Assembly (NCBI GenBank): GCA_008080515.1
Contig: VIKH01000001.1
Coordinates: 19,940-59,771, forward strand
Length of the DNA: 39,832 nucleotides
Direction: 5' to 3'
DNA from: Gallionellaceae bacterium
GTDB lineage: Bacteria > Pseudomonadota > Gammaproteobacteria > Burkholderiales > Gallionellaceae
Shown here: piece by piece, positions 1 to 8,747 of the stretch
Numbering within the stretch: the stretch's first letter is position 1
Layout of the letters: the number at the start of each line of letters is the position of its first letter
Notes under the pieces: model-generated
Databases searched by the model: none
Told to the model about the DNA's origin: nothing
The model's input: the letters and a program-made list of their open reading frames with translations, nothing else
Position numbers and translations under genes: made by a program

Positions 1-2
1 GC

Positions 3-143
3 CCCAGCCATATTGTGATGCAGAAGAAACTCGATACCACCACGATTACCGTTCCGGTTCCCGATCATGCCGAGATACGCATCGGCACCTTGCTTTCTAT
101 CATTCGCCAATCTGGCCTTCCTCGCGCGGAATTTGAACGGTGA
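3..143 (+). CDS. HicA-family toxin, C-terminal end (partial)
   Basis: The reading frame is open from the window edge to TGA at 141-143 and encodes about 46 residues. The tail has the look of the YcfA/HicA mRNA-interferase family: a VPVPDH stretch, then GTLLSIIRQSGLPRAEF, which corresponds to the family's final strand and helix (GTLRSIIRQ-type). HicA proteins are small double-stranded-RNA-binding-fold toxins that cleave mRNA and are neutralised by HicB. The start and the catalytic histidine lie outside the window. No hicB-like gene follows, since scpA begins immediately downstream, so any antitoxin must be upstream or absent. The stop overlaps the GTG start of scpA (GTGA). The call rests on pattern recognition of a short tail. 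Confidence 0.6.
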   Translation, partial: PSHIVMQKKLDTTTITVPVPDHAEIRIGTLLSIIRQSGLPRAEFER

Positions 144-914
144 GCGACGCTCAATCCACTATTTATGCTGTCGCGCGCATCCACGGCGAACCGCTGCTGG
201 AGCTGCCGCAGGATTTGTATATCCCGCCCGATGCGCTGGAAGTGGTGCTGGAAGCTTTCCAGGGGCCGCTCGACCTGCTGTTGTACCTGATCCGCAAACA
301 CAATCTGGACGTGCTCGACATCCCGATGGCACAGCTCACGCAGCAGTACATGAGTTACATCGAGATGATGCAGAACAAGCGCATGGAGCTGGCCGCCGAA
401 TACCTGTTGATGGCGGCGGTGCTGATCGAGATCAAGTCGCGGATGCTACTGCCGCGCCCGCCCAGAACCGGCGAGGAAGAGAACGCAGAGGATCCGCGCG
501 CCGAACTGATGCGCCGCCTGATCGAATACGAGCAGATGAAACGCGCCGCGCAGAAGCTGAACGAGCTGCCGCAGGCCGGGCGCGATTTCGAGCTGGTGCA
601 GGTGTTGATCGAGCGCACCGTGGAACAGCGGTTGCCGGATGTGGCCGTGGAAGATTTGCGCCAGGCCTGGCTGGCGCTGCTGGCGCGCGCAAAACTGAAC
701 GCGCACCACAAGGTGCGGCGCGAGGAGCTGTCGGTGCGCGAGCGGATGACGCAGGTGCTGCGCCGCTTGCGCCACGGCGAATTCGAGCCGTTCGGGAATC
801 TGTTCGACATGGGCGACGGCATCGCGCAACTGGTGGTGACGTTCATCGCCATTCTGGAGCTGGCCAAGGAATCCTTGATCGAAATTACGCAAACCGAAAC
901 GTTGGGGAATATCT

Positions 915-1595
<681 letters not shown>

Positions 1596-1633
1596 GGGCA
1601 AGCGCGGAAGCCAACGCCGCGTGCCCGCCGCCA

Positions 1634-2846
1634 TCATGCGGGGGCGGGTGTGGCTTTCGCCAGAGCGCGCAGATACACGTTCCACGCGCGGATGAGGTTG
1701 GCGAGCAACAGCGCCCCGCCCACCAGCAACGCGCAACCGGCCACGTAGATCCACGAGTGCCATAGCGCGGCGGCAAGGCAGAGCGGCAGGCTGGCGATGT
1801 GGGTGCGCAAGTGCCGTCGTGCGGCAGCATCGGAAACGATGTCTTTCATGTTGGGCGCTTTCCCGGGCGGCAGTTTGCCTTGCAGGTGGAACCAGACCAA
1901 GAACGACACGATTTTGTACAGCATCCCTTGTATCACCGACAGTGCAAACCCGACGAGAAACAATACCCCCAGCGCCAGCGCAAAGAACGTGCTGTCGGCC
2001 AGCGCGCTGCTGGCTTGCCCGACCAGCCACAAAACGGATGCGGCGAGCAGGCTGATGAGGCCGACGCGCCAGAACGACAGGGTGATGTCTGGCACTTTCC
2101 TGCGCCGCTTGTGCTGCAAGCGCAAGGTGATGACGGAGAAGGCGGCGGCGGATGCGGCCAGTGCCGCCCAGCCAGCGCGCGACGGCTTTCGGGTAGGGCG
2201 GCGTAAGCTGGAACATCGGCACTACCTGGTAGGCCACCCCGATCACCAGCAGCGCTACCCACCCGAGCAACCCCCACCCCACGTGCAGCGCGGCGAGTTG
2301 CAGCATGGGCAAACCCAACAGGCCGGTTATGGCTGCGGCCAGCAGCAGGCCCAGCGCGACCGTGAATACCAGCGCCACCTGCGCCATCAGCATGGCGCGC
2401 GTGCTGGCGTTGTGCGCCTGCGCGCGCACCGCGAGGCTGTAAATGGATAGGGCGAGGAACACCGCGAAAGCGAAGATGAGCGGCGGGATGGCCGAGGTAA
2501 TCAGCACCGGGACGCTGAAATAGAGCCCGCCGCTCAACAGGGCGGAACCGGCCAGCAGCGGCAGATGGATGGCCCATGCCATGCCGCGCGGGTTGGGTAC
2601 GGGCGTGCCGGCCAGCACCGGCAGCAGTTGCAGCATGGCGCCAACCATCACCATGCCCATGGTGCCCAGAGTGAGCAGGTGGGTGATGCCGAGCAGCGCG
2701 GGCGTCCAGCGCGATTCCAGCGCCTCGGGGCCGGCAGCCAGCAGAGCGATGGCCGCCAGCAGCAGGAACAGCGGGGCGCTGAAGAAAAAACGGAACGGCA
2801 CCGAAATCGGCGGCGCTTGTTCCAGCGACAGGCTGGTGAGGCTCAT
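1634..2846 (-). pseudogene. Polytopic membrane protein (haem-copper-oxidase/NnrS-like look), broken by a frameshift
   Basis: The N-terminal part starts with ATG at 2846 (overlapping the preceding DUF2249 stop) and runs in one frame to about 2180. The rest continues in a frame shifted by one, ending at 1634. Joined, the product would be about 404 residues with roughly ten to twelve membrane segments. The join falls in a GC-rich run at about 2165-2185: downstream of it the second frame reads AALAASAAAFSVIT, restoring a membrane helix, whereas the first frame becomes Arg/His-rich. Histidines occur in HLLTLGTMGMVMVGAMLQLLPV and ALHVGWGLLGW, reminiscent of haem-ligand helices of the NnrS/oxidase superfamily, but I cannot name the family. 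Position at the end of a DUF2249-hemerythrin operon suggests a role in nitric-oxide or oxygen metabolism. The shift may be a real mutation or a sequencing error. Confidence 0.7.
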
Positions 2847-3067
2847 CGCCAGATCAGGATTTCGTAGCAGCCGTCGGGCAGTTGCGCGGTGCGGTAGGTG
2901 TAACCGCGCTCGCCGAGCGTGGCATAGAGCGGGAACGGCTCGCGGTGCAGCAGCAAACGCAGTTTCTCTCCCGGCCCCAGCGCACCCAGAGCCGCAAGTG
3001 CGCGCATCATCGGCTCCGGCGGTTCGAGAAAGCGCGCGTCAAGTTCGCGCACGATGTCTTCCGTCAT
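2843..3067 (-). CDS. DUF2249 domain protein
   Basis: This 74-residue protein has the compact DUF2249 pattern: an N-terminal LDAR, PEPMMRALAALGALGPGEKLRLLLHREPFPLYATLGERG in the middle, and a closing strand YEILIWR. DUF2249 proteins are small TusA/SirA-like folds often encoded next to hemerythrins and nitric-oxide-related genes in denitrifiers; their biochemical role is not established. The gene sits 10 bases after the hemerythrin stop and overlaps the next gene by four bases (ATGA), so it is co-translated with the membrane protein. A second DUF2249 gene opens the operon at 4406, and the two share only the general pattern. Confidence 0.85.
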   Translation of the reverse strand: MTEDIVRELDARFLEPPEPMMRALAALGALGPGEKLRLLLHREPFPLYATLGERGYTYRTAQLPDGCYEILIWR

Positions 3068-3077
3068 GGCTGGCCCG

Positions 3078-3512
3078 TTATTTTTTTTCCGACATTTGCC
3101 CGATGATGCCGCCCGGTTCGCGCAGGGCGCGGTCCGCCATCGGGTAGAGCATCTGCTCTTCCTTCATGTTGTGCTGCTGCATCAGGATCAGCAGGGTTTC
3201 CGACAAACCGGCGTAGGTGGCGGTGTCGCCCGCGTCGAGCGCGGCCTTCATTTCCGCGAACAGCTCGCGCATCTGCCCGTGTTCCATGCGCATCACGCTG
3301 GTCGGCCCACCCCGGCTGCCGGTCGCCTGCTCGAAAGCGGGAAACAGGATCGTCTCTTCCTTGGACAGGTGTTGCTCCATTTCCAGGTGGAAGGCGGCAA
3401 AGCTGGCCTGCGCGGCAGCCAGATCGTCGCTCGCCGCCGCAGTTTCCGCGTCGGCAAACAGGCTGTCGCAATGTTGGTGCTCCGCTGACATATATTGGGT
3501 GATGGTTTGCAT
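3078..3512 (-). CDS. Hemerythrin HHE cation-binding domain protein
   Basis: The 144-residue protein is a helical bundle with the histidine/glutamate pattern of HHE proteins: EHQHCDSLF near residue 10, FHLEMEQHLSKEE around 42-54, MRMEHGQMRELF around 73-84, and MQQHNMKEEQMLYP around 113-126. These residues would bind a di-iron centre that senses or handles oxygen or nitric oxide. A GAAGG ribosome-binding site precedes the ATG at 3512. It lies between an FmdE-like gene (21 bases upstream) and a DUF2249 gene. Related proteins take part in oxygen or NO response and iron-sulfur repair (YtfE/ScdA); this protein lacks an ScdA N-terminal domain, so a repair role is not supported directly. Confidence 0.9.
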   Translation of the reverse strand: MQTITQYMSAEHQHCDSLFADAETAAASDDLAAAQASFAAFHLEMEQHLSKEETILFPAFEQATGSRGGPTSVMRMEHGQMRELFAEMKAALDAGDTATYAGLSETLLILMQQHNMKEEQMLYPMADRALREPGGIIGQMSEKK

Positions 3513-3533
3513 AATAGCCTTCAGTTTTGTGGG

Positions 3534-4142
3534 TTATCGTTGCTTGAGCGTTACCAGCGCGGGGTCGTCGCAGTAATCTATCAGGATGCGGCGCACCCGT
3601 TCCTGCCACATTGATGCAAAAGCAGCCCGATCCCCCGGCTGGTCGGTCTGGCTGAGCAGCCCTTGCAGCAACGCGGACATGTTCCGGTCGGACAGCACCC
3701 GCTCCGGGTGAAAGTCGGTTTCCACCGCTCCGGCCCGATCGGTGCGCTCGTAGCGGATCATGCCCCCGATATCGGCGTTGAACGATAGCAGCCCGTTGCG
3801 CTTGTATTTCCCAGCCAGCCCCTTGAAGCCGCCCTCTCCGGCTGCTCCGGTAATCTGGCTGACCACGTTGGCGATGACGCCGGTCACCCCGCTGCTCTGG
3901 TCGTCGCGAAACGACACCCGGATGTTGCCCCGGACGGGAATGTCCTTGCCGTACAGCGCGGTCAGCGCCTTGAGCGTCATCAGGTAGGCACCGGCCACCG
4001 TGGGGCAGGAATGCCCCGCCAGCTTGACGGCATCGGTGAAGCCGTATTCCAGCAGGCCACCTTCGCTGGCTCCCAGCAATTCGGCCAGAGGGTCGTACAG
4101 GGTGACGGCGCGGACCGAGCCGAAAAATGCGGGATGCGTCAT
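3534..4142 (-). CDS. FmdE-like protein
   Basis: This 202-residue soluble protein contains KLAGHSCPTVAGAYLMTLKALTALYG at about residues 41-66, which resembles the HGHxCPG segment that opens the FmdE domain (named after formylmethanofuran dehydrogenase subunit E). The single Cys and His there could bind a metal. The C-terminal third is charged and lacks the zinc-ribbon seen in some FmdE proteins. Methanofuran chemistry is not expected here; stand-alone FmdE-like proteins in bacteria have unknown functions. It lies six bases after a DUF2249 gene and before the hemerythrin gene, so it probably shares their NO/O2-related regulation. No convincing Shine-Dalgarno precedes the ATG, in line with coupled translation. 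Confidence 0.6.
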   Translation of the reverse strand: MTHPAFFGSVRAVTLYDPLAELLGASEGGLLEYGFTDAVKLAGHSCPTVAGAYLMTLKALTALYGKDIPVRGNIRVSFRDDQSSGVTGVIANVVSQITGAAGEGGFKGLAGKYKRNGLLSFNADIGGMIRYERTDRAGAVETDFHPERVLSDRNMSALLQGLLSQTDQPGDRAAFASMWQERVRRILIDYCDDPALVTLKQR

Positions 4143-4148
4143 GGGTGA

Positions 4149-4406
4149 TTATTGGCGCGCGAAATCAATCACGATCTGGCCGGGTTCGCGCACCACATAC
4201 TTGATCGCGACCTTCTCGCCGTAGCGCTGTTGCAATTGCGCCAGCAGGGGCAGCGGGTCGTGGTCGTTGACGAAGCGCATGGTTTCGCCGCTGTTCAGCG
4301 CATCCAGCGCCCCGAAAATGGCAGCGTGGCGAAAACGTTTGGCGATGCCGCGCGCATCGAAAGGATAGAGGGCGTCGGGTTGCAGGTGGGTGTGGCATTG
4401 GGACAT
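4149..4406 (-). CDS. DUF2249 domain protein, first gene of operon
   Basis: The protein has 85 residues. ATG at 4406 follows AGGAGCC, a good ribosome-binding site. The product shows the DUF2249 features: PFDARGIAKRFRHAAIFGALDALNSGETMRFVNDHDPLPLLAQLQQRYG, a central strand KYVVREPG and a final strand IVIDFA. It contains CHTH near the N-terminus. It heads the run of five minus-strand genes ending at 1634 and is preceded by a 247-base spacer holding a hairpin. Function is unknown. The context (hemerythrin, second DUF2249, oxidase-like membrane protein, adjacent RegBA) points to redox or nitrogen-oxide metabolism. Confidence 0.85.
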   Translation of the reverse strand: MSQCHTHLQPDALYPFDARGIAKRFRHAAIFGALDALNSGETMRFVNDHDPLPLLAQLQQRYGEKVAIKYVVREPGQIVIDFARQ

Positions 4407-4460
4407 GGTTGGCTCCTGATTAAAATTAACGTAAATCGTGTAGCGATAACCAGCGACTTG

Positions 4461-4479
4461 CCCGGCGTTTTTTGCCGGG
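4461..4479. other. Hairpin between regA and the DUF2249 operon
   Basis: CCCGGC (4461-4466) pairs with GCCGGG (4474-4479) around a T-rich loop. It separates the regA stop (4654) from the DUF2249 start (4406). On the minus strand it is not followed by a T run, so it is a weak terminator candidate at best. The rest of the 247-base spacer has an AT-rich patch at about 4530-4575 that could hold a promoter; I found no clean FNR box there. Confidence 0.35.
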
Positions 4480-4653
4480 TTTAGCCGAATGGCTGGTAGC
4501 CGCATCAAACCTTGGCTGGTTGCGATGCGAGGGCGGGATTTTAATAATAATGCATTTAAAGTGCAAATTTTAAGATGCGGGGTTTTCCCAAGGATAAGGT
4601 TCGGGTTTATCCGTGCCGAGTTGCGGCGAATAGCGGTTATGGGAGGGTGCGCT

Positions 4654-5199
4654 CTACCCGCCTGACGGGCGCTTTGCCAGCTTGCGTTGCAGGGTGCGGC
4701 GGTGCATGTTGAGCGCGCGCGCCGTGGCGGAAATGTTGCCCCCGTTTTCCTGCAATATCCGGTTGATATGCTCCCATTCCAGGCGTTCCACCGAAGCGGG
4801 TTGCGCGTTGAGCGACAGGTCGGGGTCAGCCAGATGGCCGAACGCGGCGACGATTTCATCGGCGTTGGCCGGTTTGGAAAGGTATTGTGTCGCGCCCAGC
4901 TTGATGGCTTCGACTGCCGTGGCGATGCTGGCGTAGCCGGTCAGCACCACGATGCGCGTGGCCGGATCCATCTCGTGCAGAAGCTGGACCAGCGCCAGCC
5001 CGGAGGCGCCGCCCATTTTCAAATCCACCACCGCGTATTCCGGCGGGTTGGGCTGAACCAGCGGCAGCGCCTGCTCCACACTGTGCGCCACTGTCACCGA
5101 AAAGTTGCGTTTCTCCAAGGCGCGGCGCAACACGTCGCAAAAAGTGGCATCGTCGTCCACCAGCAGCAGGGAAAGTTGTTCGTTGGGCGCGGTGTTCAT
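4654..5199 (-). CDS. regA: RegA/PrrA/ActR-family redox response regulator
   Basis: The 181-residue regulator has a receiver domain with acidic pocket D15-D17, phospho-acceptor D59 (AVVDLKMGG), T87 and K109 (LSKP). A short C-terminal helix-turn-helix follows at about 155-175 (GGNISATARALNMHRRTLQRKL), typical of RegA/PrrA/ActR/RoxR. These regulators control respiration, carbon fixation and nitrogen-oxide genes in response to redox state. AAGGAAA precedes the ATG. The gene overlaps the end of the sensor kinase gene by four bases, the standard regB-regA pairing. It is transcribed toward the DUF2249 operon, a plausible target. A single-domain NtrC-like regulator is excluded because no AAA+ domain is present. 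Confidence 0.92.
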   Translation of the reverse strand: MNTAPNEQLSLLLVDDDATFCDVLRRALEKRNFSVTVAHSVEQALPLVQPNPPEYAVVDLKMGGASGLALVQLLHEMDPATRIVVLTGYASIATAVEAIKLGATQYLSKPANADEIVAAFGHLADPDLSLNAQPASVERLEWEHINRILQENGGNISATARALNMHRRTLQRKLAKRPSGG

Positions 5200-6527
5200 G
5201 CGGTTTCCTTTTTGTGTTCGTTCAGCGGCAGGATCACTTCCGTGGTTGCCCCCCCGCCCTCGCGGTTGAACAGACGCACCTTGCCGCCCATGCGCTCCAC
5301 TGTGGCGTTGGCGAGAAACAGGCCGAGCCCGCGGCCCTCCTGTTTGGTGGTAAAAAATGCGGAGCCGGCGCGGGCGGCAGCTTCCGCCGTCAGCCCCTGC
5401 CCGTGGTCGTGGATTTCCAGCGTGAAATTCCTGTCATCCCAATGCGCATGGACATCAATTTCGTCCGGGGATGCGTCGGCGGCGTTGTTGAGCAGGTTCA
5501 GCAGCGCGGCACGCAACGCCGGATCGGCGCGGAACTGCGGCGCAGGTTGCGCGCCGGACGAGCGATAGCGGCAATGCACGGTGGGGCGCAGCAACTGCCA
5601 CTCGTCCAGGGTGGCGGCCAGCAACTGATCCAGCGGCTGGATGGCTTGCGCATCGGCATCCTGCGCGTTGGCCAGCAGCTTGTCGAGGATGCGCTTGCAC
5701 GCGCGCACCTGCTCGTCCAGGGTGGTCAGGCTATCGCGCCATTCCGGCAATACGGCGTTGTCGCGCTTCAGCTCGCCGATGATGACCGAAAGCGTGGAAA
5801 GGGGTGTGCCCATTTCGTGCGCGGCACCCGCTGCCAGTGTGCCGAGCGCCACGATGCGCTCGTTGCGCAAGGTTTCTTCCCGCACCTTGGCCAAGGTTTC
5901 ATCGCGGTTGCGCACCGCATGCGCCATCTTGACCACAAAGTACGCCACCACCACCGCGCTGATGACGAAGCCCAGCCACATGCCGATCACGTGCATGTTG
6001 AAAGCATCATCCGGCGGCATGGTGTGGTGCGCCCCGTCGTGCTCGCCGCCGGTCGGCAGCGGCACATAGAATTTCATCAGCAGCGTGTAGCAGCCGGTGG
6101 TGATGCCCGTCATGGCCCAGGTATAGCCGTGCGGCAGCGTGGCGGCTGCAATCACCAGCGGCAGCAAAAACAGCGAAATGAACGGGTTGGTAGAGCCACC
6201 CCCGTAGTAAAGCAGCACCGAAAGCGCCAGCACGTCGGCGCACAGCTGCGCGAACAGCTCGAAATTGGAAACCGGCCGGTCGGCGCGCAGCCGCCACCAG
6301 GTGAGCAGGTTGAGCACCGCCAGCGCCGAAGGAACGGCGAGCATGGGCAGCCAAGCCAGCTGTATCTCCTGACGATACGCCACCGCCAACATGGCGCATT
6401 GGCCCGCGACGGCGATGGCGCGCAGCAGCACCAGGCGGCGCAGGTGGCTGTGGCCGGTTTGGGCGATGAGAGCGGAAGAAGGCATTGCGGCAGCGGTCAG
6501 GCGATGGGCGGCGGCGGCGCTTTGCAT
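5196..6527 (-). CDS. regB: RegB/PrrB-family redox sensor histidine kinase
   Basis: The 443-residue protein has about six N-terminal membrane segments followed by a HisKA/HATPase kinase core. The RegB quinone-sensing motif GGGSTNPF is at residues 109-116 and the phospho-acceptor H237 sits in HEMGTPLSTL. The redox-active cysteine of RegB proteins is matched by C277 in RACKRILDKLL. The N, G1 and G2 boxes appear as LLNLLNNAADA, DHGQGL and GRGLGLFLA. In the family, membrane quinone redox state and the cysteine's thiol state tune kinase activity. The first ATG overlaps the upstream DUF342 gene by 31 bases; an ATG at 6485 avoids this overlap, so the true start is uncertain. Confidence 0.92.
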   Translation of the reverse strand: MQSAAAAHRLTAAAMPSSALIAQTGHSHLRRLVLLRAIAVAGQCAMLAVAYRQEIQLAWLPMLAVPSALAVLNLLTWWRLRADRPVSNFELFAQLCADVLALSVLLYYGGGSTNPFISLFLLPLVIAAATLPHGYTWAMTGITTGCYTLLMKFYVPLPTGGEHDGAHHTMPPDDAFNMHVIGMWLGFVISAVVVAYFVVKMAHAVRNRDETLAKVREETLRNERIVALGTLAAGAAHEMGTPLSTLSVIIGELKRDNAVLPEWRDSLTTLDEQVRACKRILDKLLANAQDADAQAIQPLDQLLAATLDEWQLLRPTVHCRYRSSGAQPAPQFRADPALRAALLNLLNNAADASPDEIDVHAHWDDRNFTLEIHDHGQGLTAEAAARAGSAFFTTKQEGRGLGLFLANATVERMGGKVRLFNREGGGATTEVILPLNEHKKETA

Positions 6528-8467
6528 ACCCAGTTCAGGCTGCCTTCGGCATCCGAAAATATGCGGTCGCCCGGATTGCCGAAATGGCGCAACCTGACCT
6601 TGAGTTCGTGGCCGGGCAAGTCGTAAAAAATGGAAGCGCCGAGATTGGAATGCAGCTTCCTTACACCGGTGTCACCGAGGATTTTCCCGATTTCGCACAG
6701 TACGCCGTTCGCGCTGTCTTCGCGCTGCCGGGAAATCTGCGCGATTTCCTGCTCCATCGCCAACCTCTTTTCCGCCAGCTTGCTCTTTTCTGCCTCCAGC
6801 GCCGCCAGCTCTTTCAGCGGGCGCGAGAAGCGCGCGACCATCTGCTGCCAGTTCCCCTGTTGCGTCGCGGTCAGCTTGATCGCGCCGGACTGGAGGGTGG
6901 CGACAACAGAAAGGTATTTGGCGAACTCGGGCTCGGCGGTGGCCCTCCGGATTTCTTCTTCTTTGGCTTGAGCAATTTTTTCGGTTGCCGCCATATCATT
7001 CCTGATTCTGGCGATGTGCTGGTCAAATTCTGAAAAATCGGGCACCAGCATGGTGATGAAAGTTTCCTTGCCCTTGCGCGAACCTGAGGAAGCGACGCGC
7101 ACGGTTTTTCCGGCGATGGCGCAACCTTCCGCTGCTCCAAGATGCAGCTCCTCCGCAACGATTTCGCAGTTCACCGCATGCTCGATAGCGACGGATTTGC
7201 CGATAATCGTGCAGTTTTCGGCGGTCGGCACGGTGATTTTGCCGTCCCGCGCTTCCATGCTGGCGTTATAGGCGTGGCCCATGATGGAAATGTTGCCGCC
7301 ACAGCTCTGGGCGCGCCCGCCGGAAAGATTGCTTTTGAGCAAAATATCGCCGTGGTCGGATTGCACGGTGCCGAACACGGGAGACAGGAACGTCAGATGC
7401 TTGCCCTCGACCACTCTGCCTTCCTGCACCTCGCCATGCTCCACGAACTCATCCACGACAAGAAAAATGTCGCCGGTAGTTTTTACGCTGATCCCGCCCC
7501 GGTTTTCGACCTTTTCGGTGACCTCAATATGGTTCGAGCGGGTGTCGAAGACGAGAAAACCTTCCATGCCCGCCACGATGACTTCGCCGCTCCCTTTGCG
7601 TTCGATGCGGGTGCCAGGGCCGGCCAGCGCGTTCAGGTCCAGATCCGCCGGCAGTGGCGGCTCGATGATTTCCCCGGTTACCCGAAAACCTTGCTTACCC
7701 AGCACGCGCGGAATTTTCCGCAACAGCGGCATGTCTTTTGCGACTTGAGGAAATCGGTTTTTGAAACGGCGCAAATCGGCCTTGCCGTTCAACAGGATTT
7801 TGGGCGAATTATCCCGGTGCAGCGCGTCGGATTCCTCGCGGATTTCAGCGTCCATGCCGCTCGTCGGGTCGCGTTGAACTGCGATATCCAGACGGGTAGT
7901 CGCGCCGCTTTCGATGGTTTGGCGCACCGCAGCGGCATCAATACCGAAGCGCACCCCTTTGAGCCACATGTCAGCGATAAATTCGTCGAAGTTCAGGCGG
8001 GTGGGCTGCAAATGGGTCGTGCGCGTATAGCCGACGATAGCGCGGCTCCCGTCTTCTCCCGGCTCGCCGTACACCGGCTCTTCGCTGGCGACCTCGATGG
8101 CTACCGGCTCGAACAGGTATTCGGCCCGCTCCCCGCCACCGATAATTTTTACCCCCTTGTACAACGCGCGACGCTCGGGCGGAAAACGCACAATGCCGTC
8201 CGCAATACGTACTTCCGGAGTGTTCGGGTTGGCGGGCGACGCTTCGCCTGAACCATAAAGCAGATGCATGAAACAGGAGTAGTCCAGCCCCATGAAGCGC
8301 GTTTCGTTGCCGAACAAACGCTCGATAAACGGCTTCAGCCCGGTTTCCGGCGGAACGCGGGGGATGTTGATGTAAACGCCTTCCGGACGCAGGCTGACAT
8401 AAACCGGAAGAAGGAGTTCGCCCGCTTTGAGGTCGGCGATGTTGCCTGTGGGAGATGTGGACACCAT
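6497..8467 (-). CDS. DUF342/FapA-like polymer-forming protein
   Basis: The 656-residue protein belongs to the DUF342 (flagellar assembly protein A, FapA) family. It has an N-terminal alpha/beta domain, then from about residue 250 a parallel-beta region rich in Gly/Val repeats (VIVAGMEGFLVFD, ITVPTAENCTIIGKSVAIEH, CAIAGKTVRVASSG). A coiled coil lies at about 480-580 and a short C-terminal domain follows. The beta region recalls bactofilin-type right-handed helices. Family members affect polar localisation or flagellar number in some bacteria. No flagellar or chemotaxis genes are nearby; instead its 3' end overlaps regB by 31 bases, so it is co-expressed with a redox sensor, which is unusual. 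The start is the first ATG in an open frame (8467). Confidence 0.85.
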   Translation of the reverse strand: MVSTSPTGNIADLKAGELLLPVYVSLRPEGVYINIPRVPPETGLKPFIERLFGNETRFMGLDYSCFMHLLYGSGEASPANPNTPEVRIADGIVRFPPERRALYKGVKIIGGGERAEYLFEPVAIEVASEEPVYGEPGEDGSRAIVGYTRTTHLQPTRLNFDEFIADMWLKGVRFGIDAAAVRQTIESGATTRLDIAVQRDPTSGMDAEIREESDALHRDNSPKILLNGKADLRRFKNRFPQVAKDMPLLRKIPRVLGKQGFRVTGEIIEPPLPADLDLNALAGPGTRIERKGSGEVIVAGMEGFLVFDTRSNHIEVTEKVENRGGISVKTTGDIFLVVDEFVEHGEVQEGRVVEGKHLTFLSPVFGTVQSDHGDILLKSNLSGGRAQSCGGNISIMGHAYNASMEARDGKITVPTAENCTIIGKSVAIEHAVNCEIVAEELHLGAAEGCAIAGKTVRVASSGSRKGKETFITMLVPDFSEFDQHIARIRNDMAATEKIAQAKEEEIRRATAEPEFAKYLSVVATLQSGAIKLTATQQGNWQQMVARFSRPLKELAALEAEKSKLAEKRLAMEQEIAQISRQREDSANGVLCEIGKILGDTGVRKLHSNLGASIFYDLPGHELKVRLRHFGNPGDRIFSDAEGSLNWVCKAPPPPIA

Positions 8468-8747
8468 ACCGCAACCTTAAAGCACTTGGCCCCGGCTATC
8501 AAGTTAAGGAAGCGTTGTATTGGTGTTTGCCCCCAAACAGAATGCGGACGCTTGCTCCCGCACTCGCATCGCTCTGCGACAATATGCCGCATCCCTGTTC
8601 AGGCATGGAAGCCTTACCATACCGCCTGGCCAAGCAGGCGGCACGGATCCCCCAAGAAGCCTCCTCCCCTGGACGCTGCTGATCCGCTTACGCAGCTTGG
8701 CACTTTTTTATTTTCCAGCAAAAAATAACTTCAGGAGAGGAATTAAA

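Noticed and set aside
7142-8251. 369-codon plus-strand frame opposite the DUF342 gene
   Set aside because: Antisense shadow without recognisable domain or ribosome-binding site.
8468-8747. Cobalamin or other riboswitch upstream of the TonB receptor
   Set aside because: No B12-box sequence; only an isolated hairpin (8622-8641) without conserved core. The receptor has copper-type motifs.
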